Assembly (NCBI GenBank): GCA_964036045.1
Contig: OZ038382.1
Location: forward strand, 144,348,961 to 144,412,960
Length of the DNA stretch: 64,000 nt
From: Eutreptiella sp. 'Long Island Sound 2002'
Taxonomy: Eukaryota > Euglenozoa > Euglenophyceae > Eutreptiales > Eutreptiaceae
Direction of reading: 5' to 3'
The stretch's first letter is position 1. Each line of letters begins with the position of its first letter. The notes below the pieces were generated by a model. That model saw only the letters and a program-made list of their open reading frames with translations, ran no database searches and was not told the origin of the DNA. The position numbers were made by a program, and so were the translations under genes. Of the stretch, positions 30,526 to 41,500 are shown piece after piece.

Positions 30526-30528
30526 CGG
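30523..30528 (+). promoter_or_regulatory. Leaky-type gag stop (TGA-CGG)
   Basis: Gag and pol are in one frame and pol has no ATG near its start. UGA-CGG is a documented readthrough context in some plant RNA viruses. Use here is inferred. Confidence 0.65.
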
Positions 30529-30555
30529 GGACGCTCTGGTGGCACCCAAGACCTG

Positions 30556-33500
30556 GTGTTTTGGGTACGTATCCGACTAGGGGGACGTGAATACCTGGGG
30601 GTACTGGATACTGGAGCCACAATATCGATAGTGGCCAAGAAAATTTTACCTTGTGGGAGCCTGAAGAACACCATGACCACCGCCGCTATACGGATGGGGG
30701 ATGGACATGTGGTGCACAGCTGCGGGGACTGCGAAGTGGAGGTACCTATGGGCTCCAGGACTATTGCCCATCGGTTCTATGTGATGGACACTGATGCCTT
30801 CGACTTTGTACTGGGTACTGACTTCTTCGTGCAGCACTCCCAGATACAATCCCTGACGCTGCAAGCGCCCTACCTCCTGTACGTGGACCACGGCAGTGGC
30901 AGAGAGTCTGTGCCACTGGAGCAGTCGGAACATACCTCGAGTTACCTGAGACTATCGAAGGAGGAGCCCTCGAACATGATGGCGGCCTCCAAAACTGAGG
31001 ACTATCAACTATTGGGGGAAGTCCTAGACCAAGGTCTGAAGGAGTTGGGTTACTCTCGAGAAGACCTAAGTGTGGAACTGTTCGCCAGCGACAAGCAGCA
31101 TGTACTGGACCTATACTGCAGCAAGGGGAAGAACTGCAGCTACAAATTTTACTGGCCCTCTTTCGGGATGGCCTACGGTAACCCCAGATTCAGTGAGATG
31201 GGGAAGGTGCTGACCAAGGTGGCCTTGGAACGTTCCCGTATGGTCCTGTGTTCCCCCGATTGGGGAGCCCATGGGGGCAACGAGTACTGGCGAACCCTCC
31301 TTGACAAGCTGACTATCAGCTCTGTGCGGTTACCTGATGAGGCCATCTACGTGCCTCTGGGACGCAAGACGCCCATTGGGAAGCCCGGATGGGGGAGTAT
31401 GCTCAGCGTGGTGGACGGAAGTCTTACCACCATCCCCTGGGAAGACCTGGACCCTACTCTGGTCCAGGCTATACAACGAGAAAGCGATGGACTCGCCTTG
31501 GGTGACTTGAAGGATCGCCTACGACCTCAAGATGCTGTTGAAACTACACCCGGAGGAGATGAGTACGTGATGACTGACACTAACGCCCCCAACTCTCCCT
31601 GTCATGTACCTGTTCCTGATGGAGTCTCTGAGTGTGGACTATCTGAGCTACCTAGCTCTATCCACTCAGACGACGAAACTGAGCACGATGCCTTCTTCGT
31701 GCAGACTGCGGTGGAAGAAGTGGAGAACGCCGAGTACGTCGCCCCACTAAAATCCCTACTCTCCATGAGGGTGGAAGACCCCGTGGATGAAGAGCTGGAC
31801 CCTCGATCCAGGCTCAGGGAGTATGTGGATTCCAAGAGGAAGTTGGTGGCGAAAAAGCTATGCTACGCGAAGCCTACCCGCAGCTCGTGGCCACTGAAGC
31901 AAGGACGTATGGGAGACCTATCCCAATTGAAGGAGGACCTCGAACAGAAGATCACCACCTGGCAAAGGGAGGTAGATCTCAAGCTCATGAAGAGCGTGTG
32001 GGGTGCCCATGTGAGGACCCCAGAGGAGGACGACCTCTCGGAGGAATGTGTATGTGAACCCCCTAAAGCGTGCCTATGTTGCCATCGTCCACCGGAGATG
32101 GTTGAGCAAGACCTTCTGTATGCCTACCAAGGGCTGAAGGATGCTACCGCGGGCGAAGAGTCGGTTGAGGACCACCTCCCGACGTCTATTCAAGGGGCAA
32201 GCAACTTACACTCCGACGAGGATATGGAGGACAAGATCAAGGTATTGGACCCGCGGGTACAGAAGCTGATAAGGACCTATCTGGAGGTGTTTGGAGAACT
32301 ACCCCCTCCAGCGTCATGTGACAAGCTGGTACAGATGGACCTCAAGCTGAAACCCGAGTTCGTGGGTCATAAGATTCGGAGGAGACCCTATCCGGCTCCT
32401 AAAGAGCAGGCCGACGAGATCGAGAGACAGATACAAGAATGTATCGACGCTGGCCTAGTGCTGGAGTACAAGGACGGGGACTACCCCCTACACTGCAGCC
32501 CCTGTTTCCTGGTGGCTAAACCTGGGTCTACAGCCAAACGGCTGGTAGTGGACTATGGAGAGCTGAACAAGAAGACACTGAACCACTCAGGGTCCATTCC
32601 CAATATGGAGTCTACCCTGGAGAAGATAGCCTCCTGTTGCTACAAGACCAAGATGGACAAGCGAAGTGGATTCTGGCAAGTGGACCTGACGCCCAACGCG
32701 CAGGAACTACTGGCCTTCATCACCCCTCAGGGGAGGGTATTCAAGTGGAAGGTCATGCCATTCGGCGTGGCTAACGCACCCGCTCTGTTCCAAGAGCTGA
32801 TGAACAAGATCTTGTCCATCCTACGAAGGAGACCTAAGGTGCAGGAGCTCATATCCCGTGGGGCCCAAATGGAGGCTCACATCGACGATGTATGCCTCGG
32901 GACCAATACCCAGGAGGATCACCTAATCCTCTTGGGTGAGTTCTTTGCGGTCTGCCAGGAGAACCACACACGACTCAAGCTGGAGAAGTGTGAGTTCATG
33001 CAGGAGACCATGCAGTACCTAGGGTTTGACGTTGGCTATGGGTGGTGGACCCCAGCGGCCTCTAAGGCCGAACCCCTGATGGATGCCAAGGTACAACACG
33101 AAGACCCCAAGAAAGGACTTCATGATGTACGCAGTTTCATTGGGGCGTGCAACTTCTATCGCCGCCACATCAAGAACTTCACCTATACCAGCGCCGTTCT
33201 GACGGACTTGATCAAGAAGAGTACTACTTGGCGCTGGGGCCCACAAGAGCAACAAGCGTTTGACGAGCTCAAAGACAAGGTAGCCAACGCTAAGTGCTTG
33301 GGCGTGCCTAGGGCACAAGGGGAGATTATCCTGGTGACCGACGCCAGCAATGTGGGCGGTGGTGGAACGTTGTTCCAATGGCAAGCACTAGAGAAGGAGG
33401 AGTTCGACTCGGCCATTTCCCAATGGGGGACGGAAGGTCTCAACCGAGATGGAACCCTCAAGCACAGCTACCCTGACGACAAGTGGGTCCTAGTACCTCT

Positions 33501-35442
33501 GGGCCACTGGAACTGGAAGTGGAACCAGGCCAGGGGGAACTACTCCACCTATGAGCAGGAATTGCTCGCGGGTATGCTGGTGCTATCCTCGCAAGCACGA
33601 CTATTGGGGAGTAACCCTGTGGTCTGGCTGTGCGACCAAGAACCGGTCCGCAGTTTCCAAAAGGGCCCCCCACCTGAGAAGGCCAAGCTACGTCGCTGGT
33701 GGACCTACCTCAGTCAACTACGGCTGACGGTACACCATATCCAGGGAGTGAAGAACGAGTGCGCCGACTACATCAGCCGCAACAACTTCGACGCCCTGAT
33801 TGGTGCCCGGTCTGAAGCGCTGGCTAAGGAGGCGTTCAGCCGTATGGACGTACACCTGGACCTGAACATGACCATGATACACCCCCTGGATGGACTCCAA
33901 CAATCGGAGTACCTACAGGAGTTTGGGGATATCTACCGGCGCCTGGAGAAACGCCTTGAACCCCTCCTGGTCAACCAAGACCAGTGGAAGCGGGACAAGA
34001 GCTACCTCTGGCACGAGGACCGCATCGTGGTGCCTAGTGACCGAGTCCCAGCGCTGCTGAAGTGGACCCATGAGTCCAGTGGTCATGTGGGTGCTGACCG
34101 TACCCTGAGGCTGTTCAAGCAGTGGTTCCACACTACGTGGACTGACAACCAGCTGTGGAAGACGCTCCTGCCTATCGTGGACAAGTGCCCGTGCAGGTCC
34201 TGTAAACCAGGGGATATCAGGGACAGAGGTCTCTACTCGACCCTGCCCATCCCTCACTGTGCTAACAGTGTTCTATACGTGGACTACACGGAGATGCCGA
34301 AGTTCGGGGGCTATGACTTCGCCCTCGTGGTAACCTGTGGGTTGACCAGGTTTACCAGAGTGTTCCAATGTACCAAGCACATTACCGGAGAGGAGACTAT
34401 CAAGATACTCCTGGAGGAGTGGTTTTGTGTCTATGGGGCGCCCAAGGAGATCAACTCCGATGAGGACGTACGAGTACGCTCAGATACTGGCTGGTACAAG
34501 AGGGTCCTGAGGTCCCTCAATGTCCAGGTGTCTACGGGGATTCCCTACTCTCACACGAGCAACCCCCTATGTGAGCGACAGATTCGTGTCCTGAAGGAGA
34601 ACGTCAGGATATGGTGCAAAACTGAACGCACCAGAGACTGGGTGAGACTACTCCCCGTCATATCCTTGATGATGAACTCCCAAGAGAGTTCAGCTACTGG
34701 CTACTCGCCACATGAGCTATTCATGGGGCGCCCGGCGTGGTTCCTACATGCCCCCTATCCCGAGGACACCCATTCTTCTGTGGGTGAGTGGGTCCAAGAG
34801 CAACAAGCGAAGGTGGACAAGGCCAAGGCTATGCTCCAGAGAGTGAGGGAGCATCAGTGGAACAAGAAGAACAAGCACCGAGTACCGGCCACCTACCAAG
34901 AGGGGGACTGGGTGCTGGTGCACCAAAGTCGACTACCCGCCTGGCCTCGCTCTACCAGCGATGACCCATACTTCGGGCCGTACAAGATTCTATCTGTGGA
35001 TGGTCACCGTATCACGGTGCGGTGTTCTCCCCGTCTAGGGGGGACCCTGGTGTGCGCCGCTCAACACCTGAAGCGCTACCATGATCCTGAAGACCTCTGT
35101 GGGGAGGAGTGGGAGCTGAACGACGAGGAAATCGCCGCTCTGGACCTACAAGGGGCTGCCAGCCCTATGGAAGTTGAAGGTGAACTCCCCGACATGAACG
35201 CCGAGGAGATGGCTAAGGAGGGCTTCTACCTGGTGAAGTCTGTCCTACGCCACCGCTATCGCCAGGGTTGGCGCTTCCTCACCCTCTGGGAAGGGTTTGG
35301 AGTCGAAGAGGCCACCTGGGAGCCCTTCTCTGCATTTGTTCTACCTGAGGGACGCCTAAACTCAGTTCTGGTTGACTACTTGTCCCAGAACAACCTTGGT
35401 GAGTTGTTCAGGCTCGCTGAGACGCTTGCCTCCAAGAATTAA
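30556..35442 (+). CDS. pol: Element A pol polyprotein with Dam-like domain and chromodomain
   Basis: The open frame extends upstream to the gag TGA. Numbering from 30556: protease with LDTGAT (D18-T19-G20); Dam-like domain 171-290 (VELFASDKQH, FGMAYGNPRF, SVVDGSL); RT about 600-870 with HIDD at 775-778 in place of the usual YXDD; RNase H from D929 (LVTDAS, YEQEL, CDQEP, CADYIS); integrase with HX4H and CX2C, then D1243, D1302, E1340; a C-terminal domain with FGPYKIL; chromodomain from 1556 (GFYLVKSVLRHRYRQGWRFL, then WEGFGVEEATWEP). All expected enzymatic steps of retrotransposition are covered. No frameshift or stop in 1628 codons. Confidence 0.97.
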   Translation: MFWVRIRLGGREYLGVLDTGATISIVAKKILPCGSLKNTMTTAAIRMGDGHVVHSCGDCEVEVPMGSRTIAHRFYVMDTDAFDFVLGTDFFVQHSQIQSLTLQAPYLLYVDHGSGRESVPLEQSEHTSSYLRLSKEEPSNMMAASKTEDYQLLGEVLDQGLKELGYSREDLSVELFASDKQHVLDLYCSKGKNCSYKFYWPSFGMAYGNPRFSEMGKVLTKVALERSRMVLCSPDWGAHGGNEYWRTLLDKLTISSVRLPDEAIYVPLGRKTPIGKPGWGSMLSVVDGSLTTIPWEDLDPTLVQAIQRESDGLALGDLKDRLRPQDAVETTPGGDEYVMTDTNAPNSPCHVPVPDGVSECGLSELPSSIHSDDETEHDAFFVQTAVEEVENAEYVAPLKSLLSMRVEDPVDEELDPRSRLREYVDSKRKLVAKKLCYAKPTRSSWPLKQGRMGDLSQLKEDLEQKITTWQREVDLKLMKSVWGAHVRTPEEDDLSEECVCEPPKACLCCHRPPEMVEQDLLYAYQGLKDATAGEESVEDHLPTSIQGASNLHSDEDMEDKIKVLDPRVQKLIRTYLEVFGELPPPASCDKLVQMDLKLKPEFVGHKIRRRPYPAPKEQADEIERQIQECIDAGLVLEYKDGDYPLHCSPCFLVAKPGSTAKRLVVDYGELNKKTLNHSGSIPNMESTLEKIASCCYKTKMDKRSGFWQVDLTPNAQELLAFITPQGRVFKWKVMPFGVANAPALFQELMNKILSILRRRPKVQELISRGAQMEAHIDDVCLGTNTQEDHLILLGEFFAVCQENHTRLKLEKCEFMQETMQYLGFDVGYGWWTPAASKAEPLMDAKVQHEDPKKGLHDVRSFIGACNFYRRHIKNFTYTSAVLTDLIKKSTTWRWGPQEQQAFDELKDKVANAKCLGVPRAQGEIILVTDASNVGGGGTLFQWQALEKEEFDSAISQWGTEGLNRDGTLKHSYPDDKWVLVPLGHWNWKWNQARGNYSTYEQELLAGMLVLSSQARLLGSNPVVWLCDQEPVRSFQKGPPPEKAKLRRWWTYLSQLRLTVHHIQGVKNECADYISRNNFDALIGARSEALAKEAFSRMDVHLDLNMTMIHPLDGLQQSEYLQEFGDIYRRLEKRLEPLLVNQDQWKRDKSYLWHEDRIVVPSDRVPALLKWTHESSGHVGADRTLRLFKQWFHTTWTDNQLWKTLLPIVDKCPCRSCKPGDIRDRGLYSTLPIPHCANSVLYVDYTEMPKFGGYDFALVVTCGLTRFTRVFQCTKHITGEETIKILLEEWFCVYGAPKEINSDEDVRVRSDTGWYKRVLRSLNVQVSTGIPYSHTSNPLCERQIRVLKENVRIWCKTERTRDWVRLLPVISLMMNSQESSATGYSPHELFMGRPAWFLHAPYPEDTHSSVGEWVQEQQAKVDKAKAMLQRVREHQWNKKNKHRVPATYQEGDWVLVHQSRLPAWPRSTSDDPYFGPYKILSVDGHRITVRCSPRLGGTLVCAAQHLKRYHDPEDLCGEEWELNDEEIAALDLQGAASPMEVEGELPDMNAEEMAKEGFYLVKSVLRHRYRQGWRFLTLWEGFGVEEATWEPFSAFVLPEGRLNSVLVDYLSQNNLGELFRLAETLASKN

Positions 35443-37717
35443 GCTAGGGACTGAACCTTACCCTTACCTGCCAAAGCGTATGTGTGAGTGTGCTAGTCCT
35501 AAGGTCCTGAGAGCAAGCCGCAGAAGTGGTGTCCTAATTGTACCCAAGTCTGCGCCCTTGCTGAACCTGGAGGGTTGGCTTATTGATGCCACGGGGTACG
35601 CCCCGGGTCTCCCCTCCCCTATGCGCCCAATTTCTGTGCTGGCGCAAAACCTTGGGGGAATACCCAGAGTGTTAATCCAGGTATTGTTTTCCCTACCTAC
35701 CTGTCTACTACAGGGAGGGGTGGCCAAAAGCTATGAAGGCATGCAAAACGCCTGTTTGCTATGTGGCCAAAACACTGACCGAACCACTGTCACAGCCCAC
35801 CAACCCAGCTAAAATTGCAGGAAAAGGGTGGGACAGTGACACGCCCCCTACAGGTCCTACACACCCTACAGTGGCACCATCCTGGTGGGCGAGCACTGGG
35901 CAACTGGCTCTAGCCCCCACTCAGGACTACCACTCCTACACGCACACTCTACTTGGCGTTGCGAAGAGGAAGGTCTCGAGGGTCCTAGCGACCCACCTGT
36001 GAAATGACAAGAGAACACAGCGCTGCTAAGCAACTGTGGCCTCACAGGGGACGCCACAACGCGTTTCCCCTGCAAGGGCTTGGAGGGAAGGAGTGCTCTC
36101 GTGTGCAAAGCGCAGATGTCGATGAAGTCGGACTCCCTGCTCTGCCACAGGCGGAGCGGAGTTACTTGTTTGTGTGATCTGCGCCCCTGTTTAGCAGGGC
36201 ATAAAAAAAATGCTGCTGCACCACTCACCCTACCTGCCCACCTGTAAAACAAAGGCAAATGAAAGGGCGTTTGCGGCGGAGGAACCAAGGCACACTCCAG
36301 GTATTATACCCTTCTCAGTGTGCCCTATAATACGCTGTCCGCAAACACGCTGCATGGAGCAGCTACCCTTGTCAAGCAAGCAAGCGTTAAGGGACTCCTC
36401 AGGTTCTCTTAAAGAACGTACCGAGGAGCCCCTGGGTAGCCTAAACAAGGTTTACCGTGCGCACTTCGCGTGGCCTACCCTTTAATGCGTGTGTGCATGC
36501 ACGAGTATGCGACAAGTTCGTGGGCAAACCTGCCCATCTACGCGTAAATCTTGACTCCACCAGGGGGTGGCCTCGCCTGGGCGTACCTACCTTACCTACC
36601 GCTGGGAAGTGAAGCAAGGTGAGAGAACAAAAGGGGCGCACGCGAAGAACGTTGCTATGCACTTGTGTGTATGACTAATCACCCTGATCTGACCGCTAAT
36701 CATCTGCAATCTTTCTAATCACTCCCTCTACCGCGTCCTATCTTGGTTATCGTTGTTAACGCTGCTACACGACTCGTTCACGGAGACACGAGACGAGCAA
36801 TGTGTATGCGGCATGCAAGACGAGCATACCTGTAGTTTATACCTGATTCATTGAAGTCTTTTCAATTGATTTTCGAATTCTTGAATTTTTAAAGCTTCTA
36901 TTAGTGTGGGTGGAATCTGTATGTTTGTTTATTAATGTGTGTCTCGTCATTCTCAAGACTACGTGATACATACGTTTATGATTCCATTATTTTTCCATTT
37001 TCCGGCGCTTCGCTAGGAGCCGCTCCTGCGCGCCGCCATTTTATGCGTATGAATTTCTGGATTTAAAAAATCCAGAGATGACTATAATTTCTATAAAAAT
37101 GTGCCTTTGATGCCCAATTGGATTCTACTCAGGTGTGTCGTTTCAGAAAAATTCTACGCCGTCATTTGACGGATTTTGGTGTCGTCGCTTCGTTTTTGCG
37201 TGGATTCGTCCATAATTCTCCCATTCCTGCCTCTGCAGATACCCACGCGCAGCCTCGCTGAGTAGGCCGTGTTCGGGCCGAAACGCAGGTGCCTGGAGAG
37301 ACTGAGCAGAACCAAGACCCCACCAAGGGGCAAATTAATTTCTTTTTCGACTCCCTTCGCCCTAAGACAGGTCACAGGTCGCCAGCAGGTTTACGAGAAC
37401 CCATGCGAGTGTGTAGAATGTGTCTTGCGTTTGGGTTGTGTCGACGCTGCGTCTTGGAAGGAGGGATGCATATGCACATGTTTGGCATGCTCCCAATCTA
37501 ACCCAACCAAGCCACAGGAGCCCCGGCAGCGCCATGAGCGCTGAGTCTTCTGTAGGAAACTGTACAATCAGAGCAGCAAAAGGACGCCAGCCATGGTGAG
37601 CGCCCATTTTTCAGTGTGAGGGAGACTGTAGGTATTTTAAAGTAGATGTGGAAACCAAGGAAAGGCCAAGAAAAATTCCCTTTTTCCTAAAATGCGACAG
37701 TGGTGGCCACCACAGCA
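35443..37717 (+). other. Element A 3' untranslated region
   Basis: About 2.3 kb between pol and the polypurine tract. Short ORFs occur on both strands (longest antisense, 35866-36288, 140 codons) without recognisable motifs. The sequence is compositionally heterogeneous, GC-rich to about 36.6 kb and AT-rich after. Confidence 0.7.
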
Positions 37718-37726
37718 CAAGGGGGG
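37718..37726 (+). promoter_or_regulatory. Element A polypurine tract
   Basis: CAAGGGGGG directly upstream of the 3' LTR. Confidence 0.8.
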
Positions 37727-38524
37727 AGTAAGAAAAAGTGCTTTTCCATTGCTTAGGGACATACTCTAGTTGTATTAGAGATGCACTGAGCATCCATGCA
37801 TTTTTATCTTAGTATTGGTCCAGCCAAAAGTGGTGATAACACATTTTGACCTATGGAACCAAACACCCAATCAGGATATGGAGTGGACCCCTTAATCCCC
37901 TTTCAATCAGAAGTAAAACATCTTTTCCTGAGTTGACTGAGCACTGACATACCTAAGGTAGAGCCTATGAATTTATCTATGTTTTTCCATGAATACTTAT
38001 CTGCCCTAGTGGTATGCACCATAGGGGGTTAGGCACCTCTTTTTGAGAGGTCCTGGGTTCAATTCCTGGTCAGCCTAACTAAGTAGGAAGATCCCATGTG
38101 ACATGGCAGTGACCTCATCGCCACATACCATGCCACCTCAGCACATATGGGACCCAAAACAAAGAGTGCACATCTCCTAAGATGGCACTATGGAGAGAGA
38201 GTGATCCTGTGGCAGTTTTCTAACTCTTTTCCCAAAACATTTCTGCTATCTCTGTGAATATGCATTCATTTGTATCCTGAGTTGCAGTTTCTGTGAATAT
38301 CTAATCATCTTTCACTGTTTACACTGCAGCCCTTCATGCTTTGATCCTGAATTACCTTCTCCTTGCATACTATTGGCTTGGGCTATCCTGTATTGAGTTG
38401 GCTTTACTGTATTTCAACAAACAAAAGCTTTTCATCATCCAAAACCAGCAGCAGGACACCCTACAGCAACAACAAGCAGCAGGAGAAGCAAAAACACAGT
38501 GCAGAAAACAGTATAAACTTTTCT
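37727..38524 (+). repeat. Element A 3' LTR
   Basis: 798 bp, three differences from the 5' LTR, followed directly by the target duplication GCTCC and resumption of the 65-bp satellite. Confidence 0.96.
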
Positions 38525-41500
38525 GCTCCTGTTCACCGGTGTGCCCGCTCGGTGTGTTGTTTCCCGTGTGCCGTGTCCTGGGCCACCTGGCTCCTGTTCG
38601 CCGGTGTGCCTGCTCGGTGGGTTGTGTCGCGTGTGCGGTGTCCTGGGCCACTTGGCTCATGTTCACCGGTGTGCCCGCTCGGTGTGTTGTTTTGCGTGTG
38701 CGGTGTCCTGGGCCTCCTGGCTCCTGTTCACCGGTGTGCCCGCTCGGTGTGTTGTGTTGCGTGTGCGGTGTCCTGGGCCACTAGGCTCCTGTTGACCGGT
38801 GTGCCCGCGCGGTGTGTTGTGTTGCGTGTGCGGTGTCCTGGGCCACCTGGCTCTTGTTCACTGGTGTGCCCGCTCGGTGTGTTGATCGCGTATGCGGTGT
38901 CCTGGGCCACCTGGCTCCTGTTCACCGGTGTGCCCGCTCGGTGTGTTCTGTTGCGTGTACGGTGTCCTGCGCCTCCTGGCTCCTGTTCACCGGTGTGCCC
39001 GCTCGGTGTGTTGTGTTGCGTGTGCGGTGTCCTGGGCCACTTGGTTCCCGTTCACCGGTGTGCCCGCTCGGTGTGTTGTTTTGCTTGTGCGGTGTCCTGG
39101 GCCTCCTGGCTCCTGTTCGGCGGTGTGCCCGCTCGGTGTGTTGTGTTGCGTGTGCGGTGTCCTGGGCCACTTGGCTCCTGTTCAAAGCTGTGTCCCCTCG
39201 GTGTGTTGTTTTGCGTGTGCGGTGTCCTGGGCCTCCTGGCTCCTGTTCAGCGGTGTGCCCGCTCGGTGTGTTGTTTCCCGTGTGCGGTGTCCTGGGCCTC
39301 CTGGCTCCTGTTCACCGGTGTGCCCATTCGGTGTGTTGTGTTGCGTGTGCGGTGTCCTGGGCCTCCTGGCACCTGTTCACCGGTGTGCCCGCTCGGTGTG
39401 TTGTTTCGCGTGTGCGGTGTCCTGGGCCTCCTGGCTTCTGTTCACCGGTGTGCCTACTCGGTGTGTTGTTTTGCGTGTGCGGTGTCCTGGGCCTCCTGGC
39501 TCGTGTTCACCGGTGTGCCTGCTCGGTGTGTTGTTGTGTGTGTGCGGTGTCCTGGGCCACCTGGCTCCTGTTCACCGTTGTGCCCGCTCGGTGTGTTCTG
39601 TTGCGTGTACGGTGCCCTGGGCCTCTAAGCTCCTGTTCACCGGTGTGCCTGCTCGGTGTGTTGTGTTGCGTGTGCGGTGTCCTGGGCCACTTGGCTCCTG
39701 TTCACCGGTGTGCCCCCTCGGTGTGTTGTTTTGCGTGTGCGGTGTCCTGGGCCTCCTAACTCCTGTTCACCAGTGTGCCCGCTCAGTGTGTTGTGTTGGG
39801 TGTGCGGTGTCCTGGGCCACTTAGCTCCTGTTCACCGGAGTGCCCGCTCGGTGTGTTGTTTTGCGTGTGCGTTGTCCTGCGCCTCCTGGCTCCTGTTCAC
39901 CGGTGTGCCCGCTCGGTGTGTTGTGTTGCGTGTGCGGTGTCCTCGGCCTCCTGGCTCCTGTTCACCGGTGTGCCCGCTCGGTGTGTTGTTTTGCGTGTGC
40001 GGTGTCCTGGGCCTCCTGGCTCCTGTTCACCGGTGTGCCCGCTCGGTGTGTTGTTTTGCGTGTGCGGTGTCCTGGGCCTCCTGGCTCCTGTTCACTGGTG
40101 TGCCCGCCCGGTGTGTTGTGTTGGGTGTGCGGTGTCCTGGGCCTCCTGGCTCCTGTTCACCGGTGTGCCCGCTCGTTGTGTTGTTTCGCGTGTGCGGTGT
40201 CCCCGGCCTCCTGGCTCCTGTTCACCGGTGTGCCCGCTCGGTGTGCTGTTTTGCGTGTGCGGTGTACTGGGCCTCCTGGCTCCCGTTCCCCGGTGTGCCC
40301 GCTAGGTGTGTTGTGTTGGGTGTGCGTTGTCCTGGGCCTCCTGGCTCCTGTTCACCGGTGTGTCTGCTCGGTGTGTTGTTTCGCGTGTGCGGTGTCCTGG
40401 GCCTCCTGGCTCCTGTTCACCGGTGTGCCCGCTCGGTGTGTTCTGTTGCGTGTACGGTGTCCTGCGCCTCCTGGCTCCTGTTTACCGGTGTGCCCCCTCG
40501 GTGTGTTGTTTTGCGTGTGCGGTGTCCTGGGCCTCCTGGCTCCGGTTCACCGGTGTGCCCCATCGGTGTGTTGTTCTGCGTGTGCGGTGTCCTGGGCATA
40601 CTGGCTCCTGTTCACCGGTGTGCCCGCTCGGTGTGCTGTTTTGCGTGTGCGGTGTCCTGGGCCTCCTGGCTCCCGTTCCCCGGTGTGCCCGCTAGGTGTG
40701 TTGTGTTGGGTGTGCGTTGTCCTGGGCCTCCTGGCTCCTGTTCACCGGTGTGCCCGCTCGGTGTGTTGTTTCGCGTGTGCCGTGTCCTGGGCCTCCTGGC
40801 TCCTGTTCACCGGTGTGCCCGCTCGGTGTGTTGTTCTGCGTGTGCGGTGTCCTGGGCCACCTGGCTCCTGTTCATCGGTGTGCCCGCTCGGTGTGTTCTG
40901 TTGCGTGTACGGTGTCCTGCGCCTCCTGACTCCTGTTCACCGGTGTGCATGCTTGGTGTGTCGTTTTGCGTGTGCGGTGTCCTGGGCCTCCTGGATCCTG
41001 TTCACCGCTGTGCCCGCTCGGTGTGTTGTGTTGCGTGTGCGGTGTCCTGGGCCACTTGGCTCCTGTTCACCGGTGTGCCCGCTCGGTGTGTTGTTTTGCG
41101 TGTGCGGTGTCCTGGGCCTCCTGGCTCCTGTTCACCGGTGTGCCCGCTCGGTGTGTTGTTTCCCGTGTGCGGTGTCCTGGGCCTCCTGGCTCGTGTTCAC
41201 CGGTGTGCCCACTCTGTGTGTTGTGTTGCGTGTGTGGTGTCCTGGGCCACTTGGCTCCTGTTCACCCGTGTGCCCGCGCGGTGTGTTGTGTTGCGTGCGC
41301 GGTGTCCTGGGCCACTTGGCTCCTGTTCACCGGTGTGCCTGCTCGGTGTGTTGTTTTGCGTGTGCGGTGTCCTGGGCCTCCTGGCTCCTGTTCACCAGTG
41401 TGCCCGCTCGGTGTGTTGTGTTGGGTGTGCGGTGTCCTGGGCCTCCTGGCTCCTGTTCACCGGTGTGCCCGCTCGGTGTGTTGTTTTGCGTGTGCGGTGT

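Larger units (their letters stand above)
27128..38524 (+). mobile_element. Element A: Ty3/gypsy chromovirus inserted in satellite
   Basis: 11,397 bp with 798-bp LTRs at each end. The 5-bp target duplication GCTCC (27123-27127, 38525-38529) is a piece of the 65-bp unit. The order is LTR, PBS, gag, one in-frame stop, pol, long 3' untranslated region, polypurine tract, LTR. I could see three differences between LTRs (27645/38244, 27904/38503 and 27912/38511), so it is young. Both long frames are uninterrupted, so this copy may be competent. LTR ends are AG...CT rather than TG...CA. Confidence 0.96.

Noticed and set aside
35866-36288. Antisense 140-codon ORF in the 3' region of element A, as a possible extra gene
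   Set aside because: No motif, no conservation available to test, and the length is not exceptional for GC-rich non-coding DNA.
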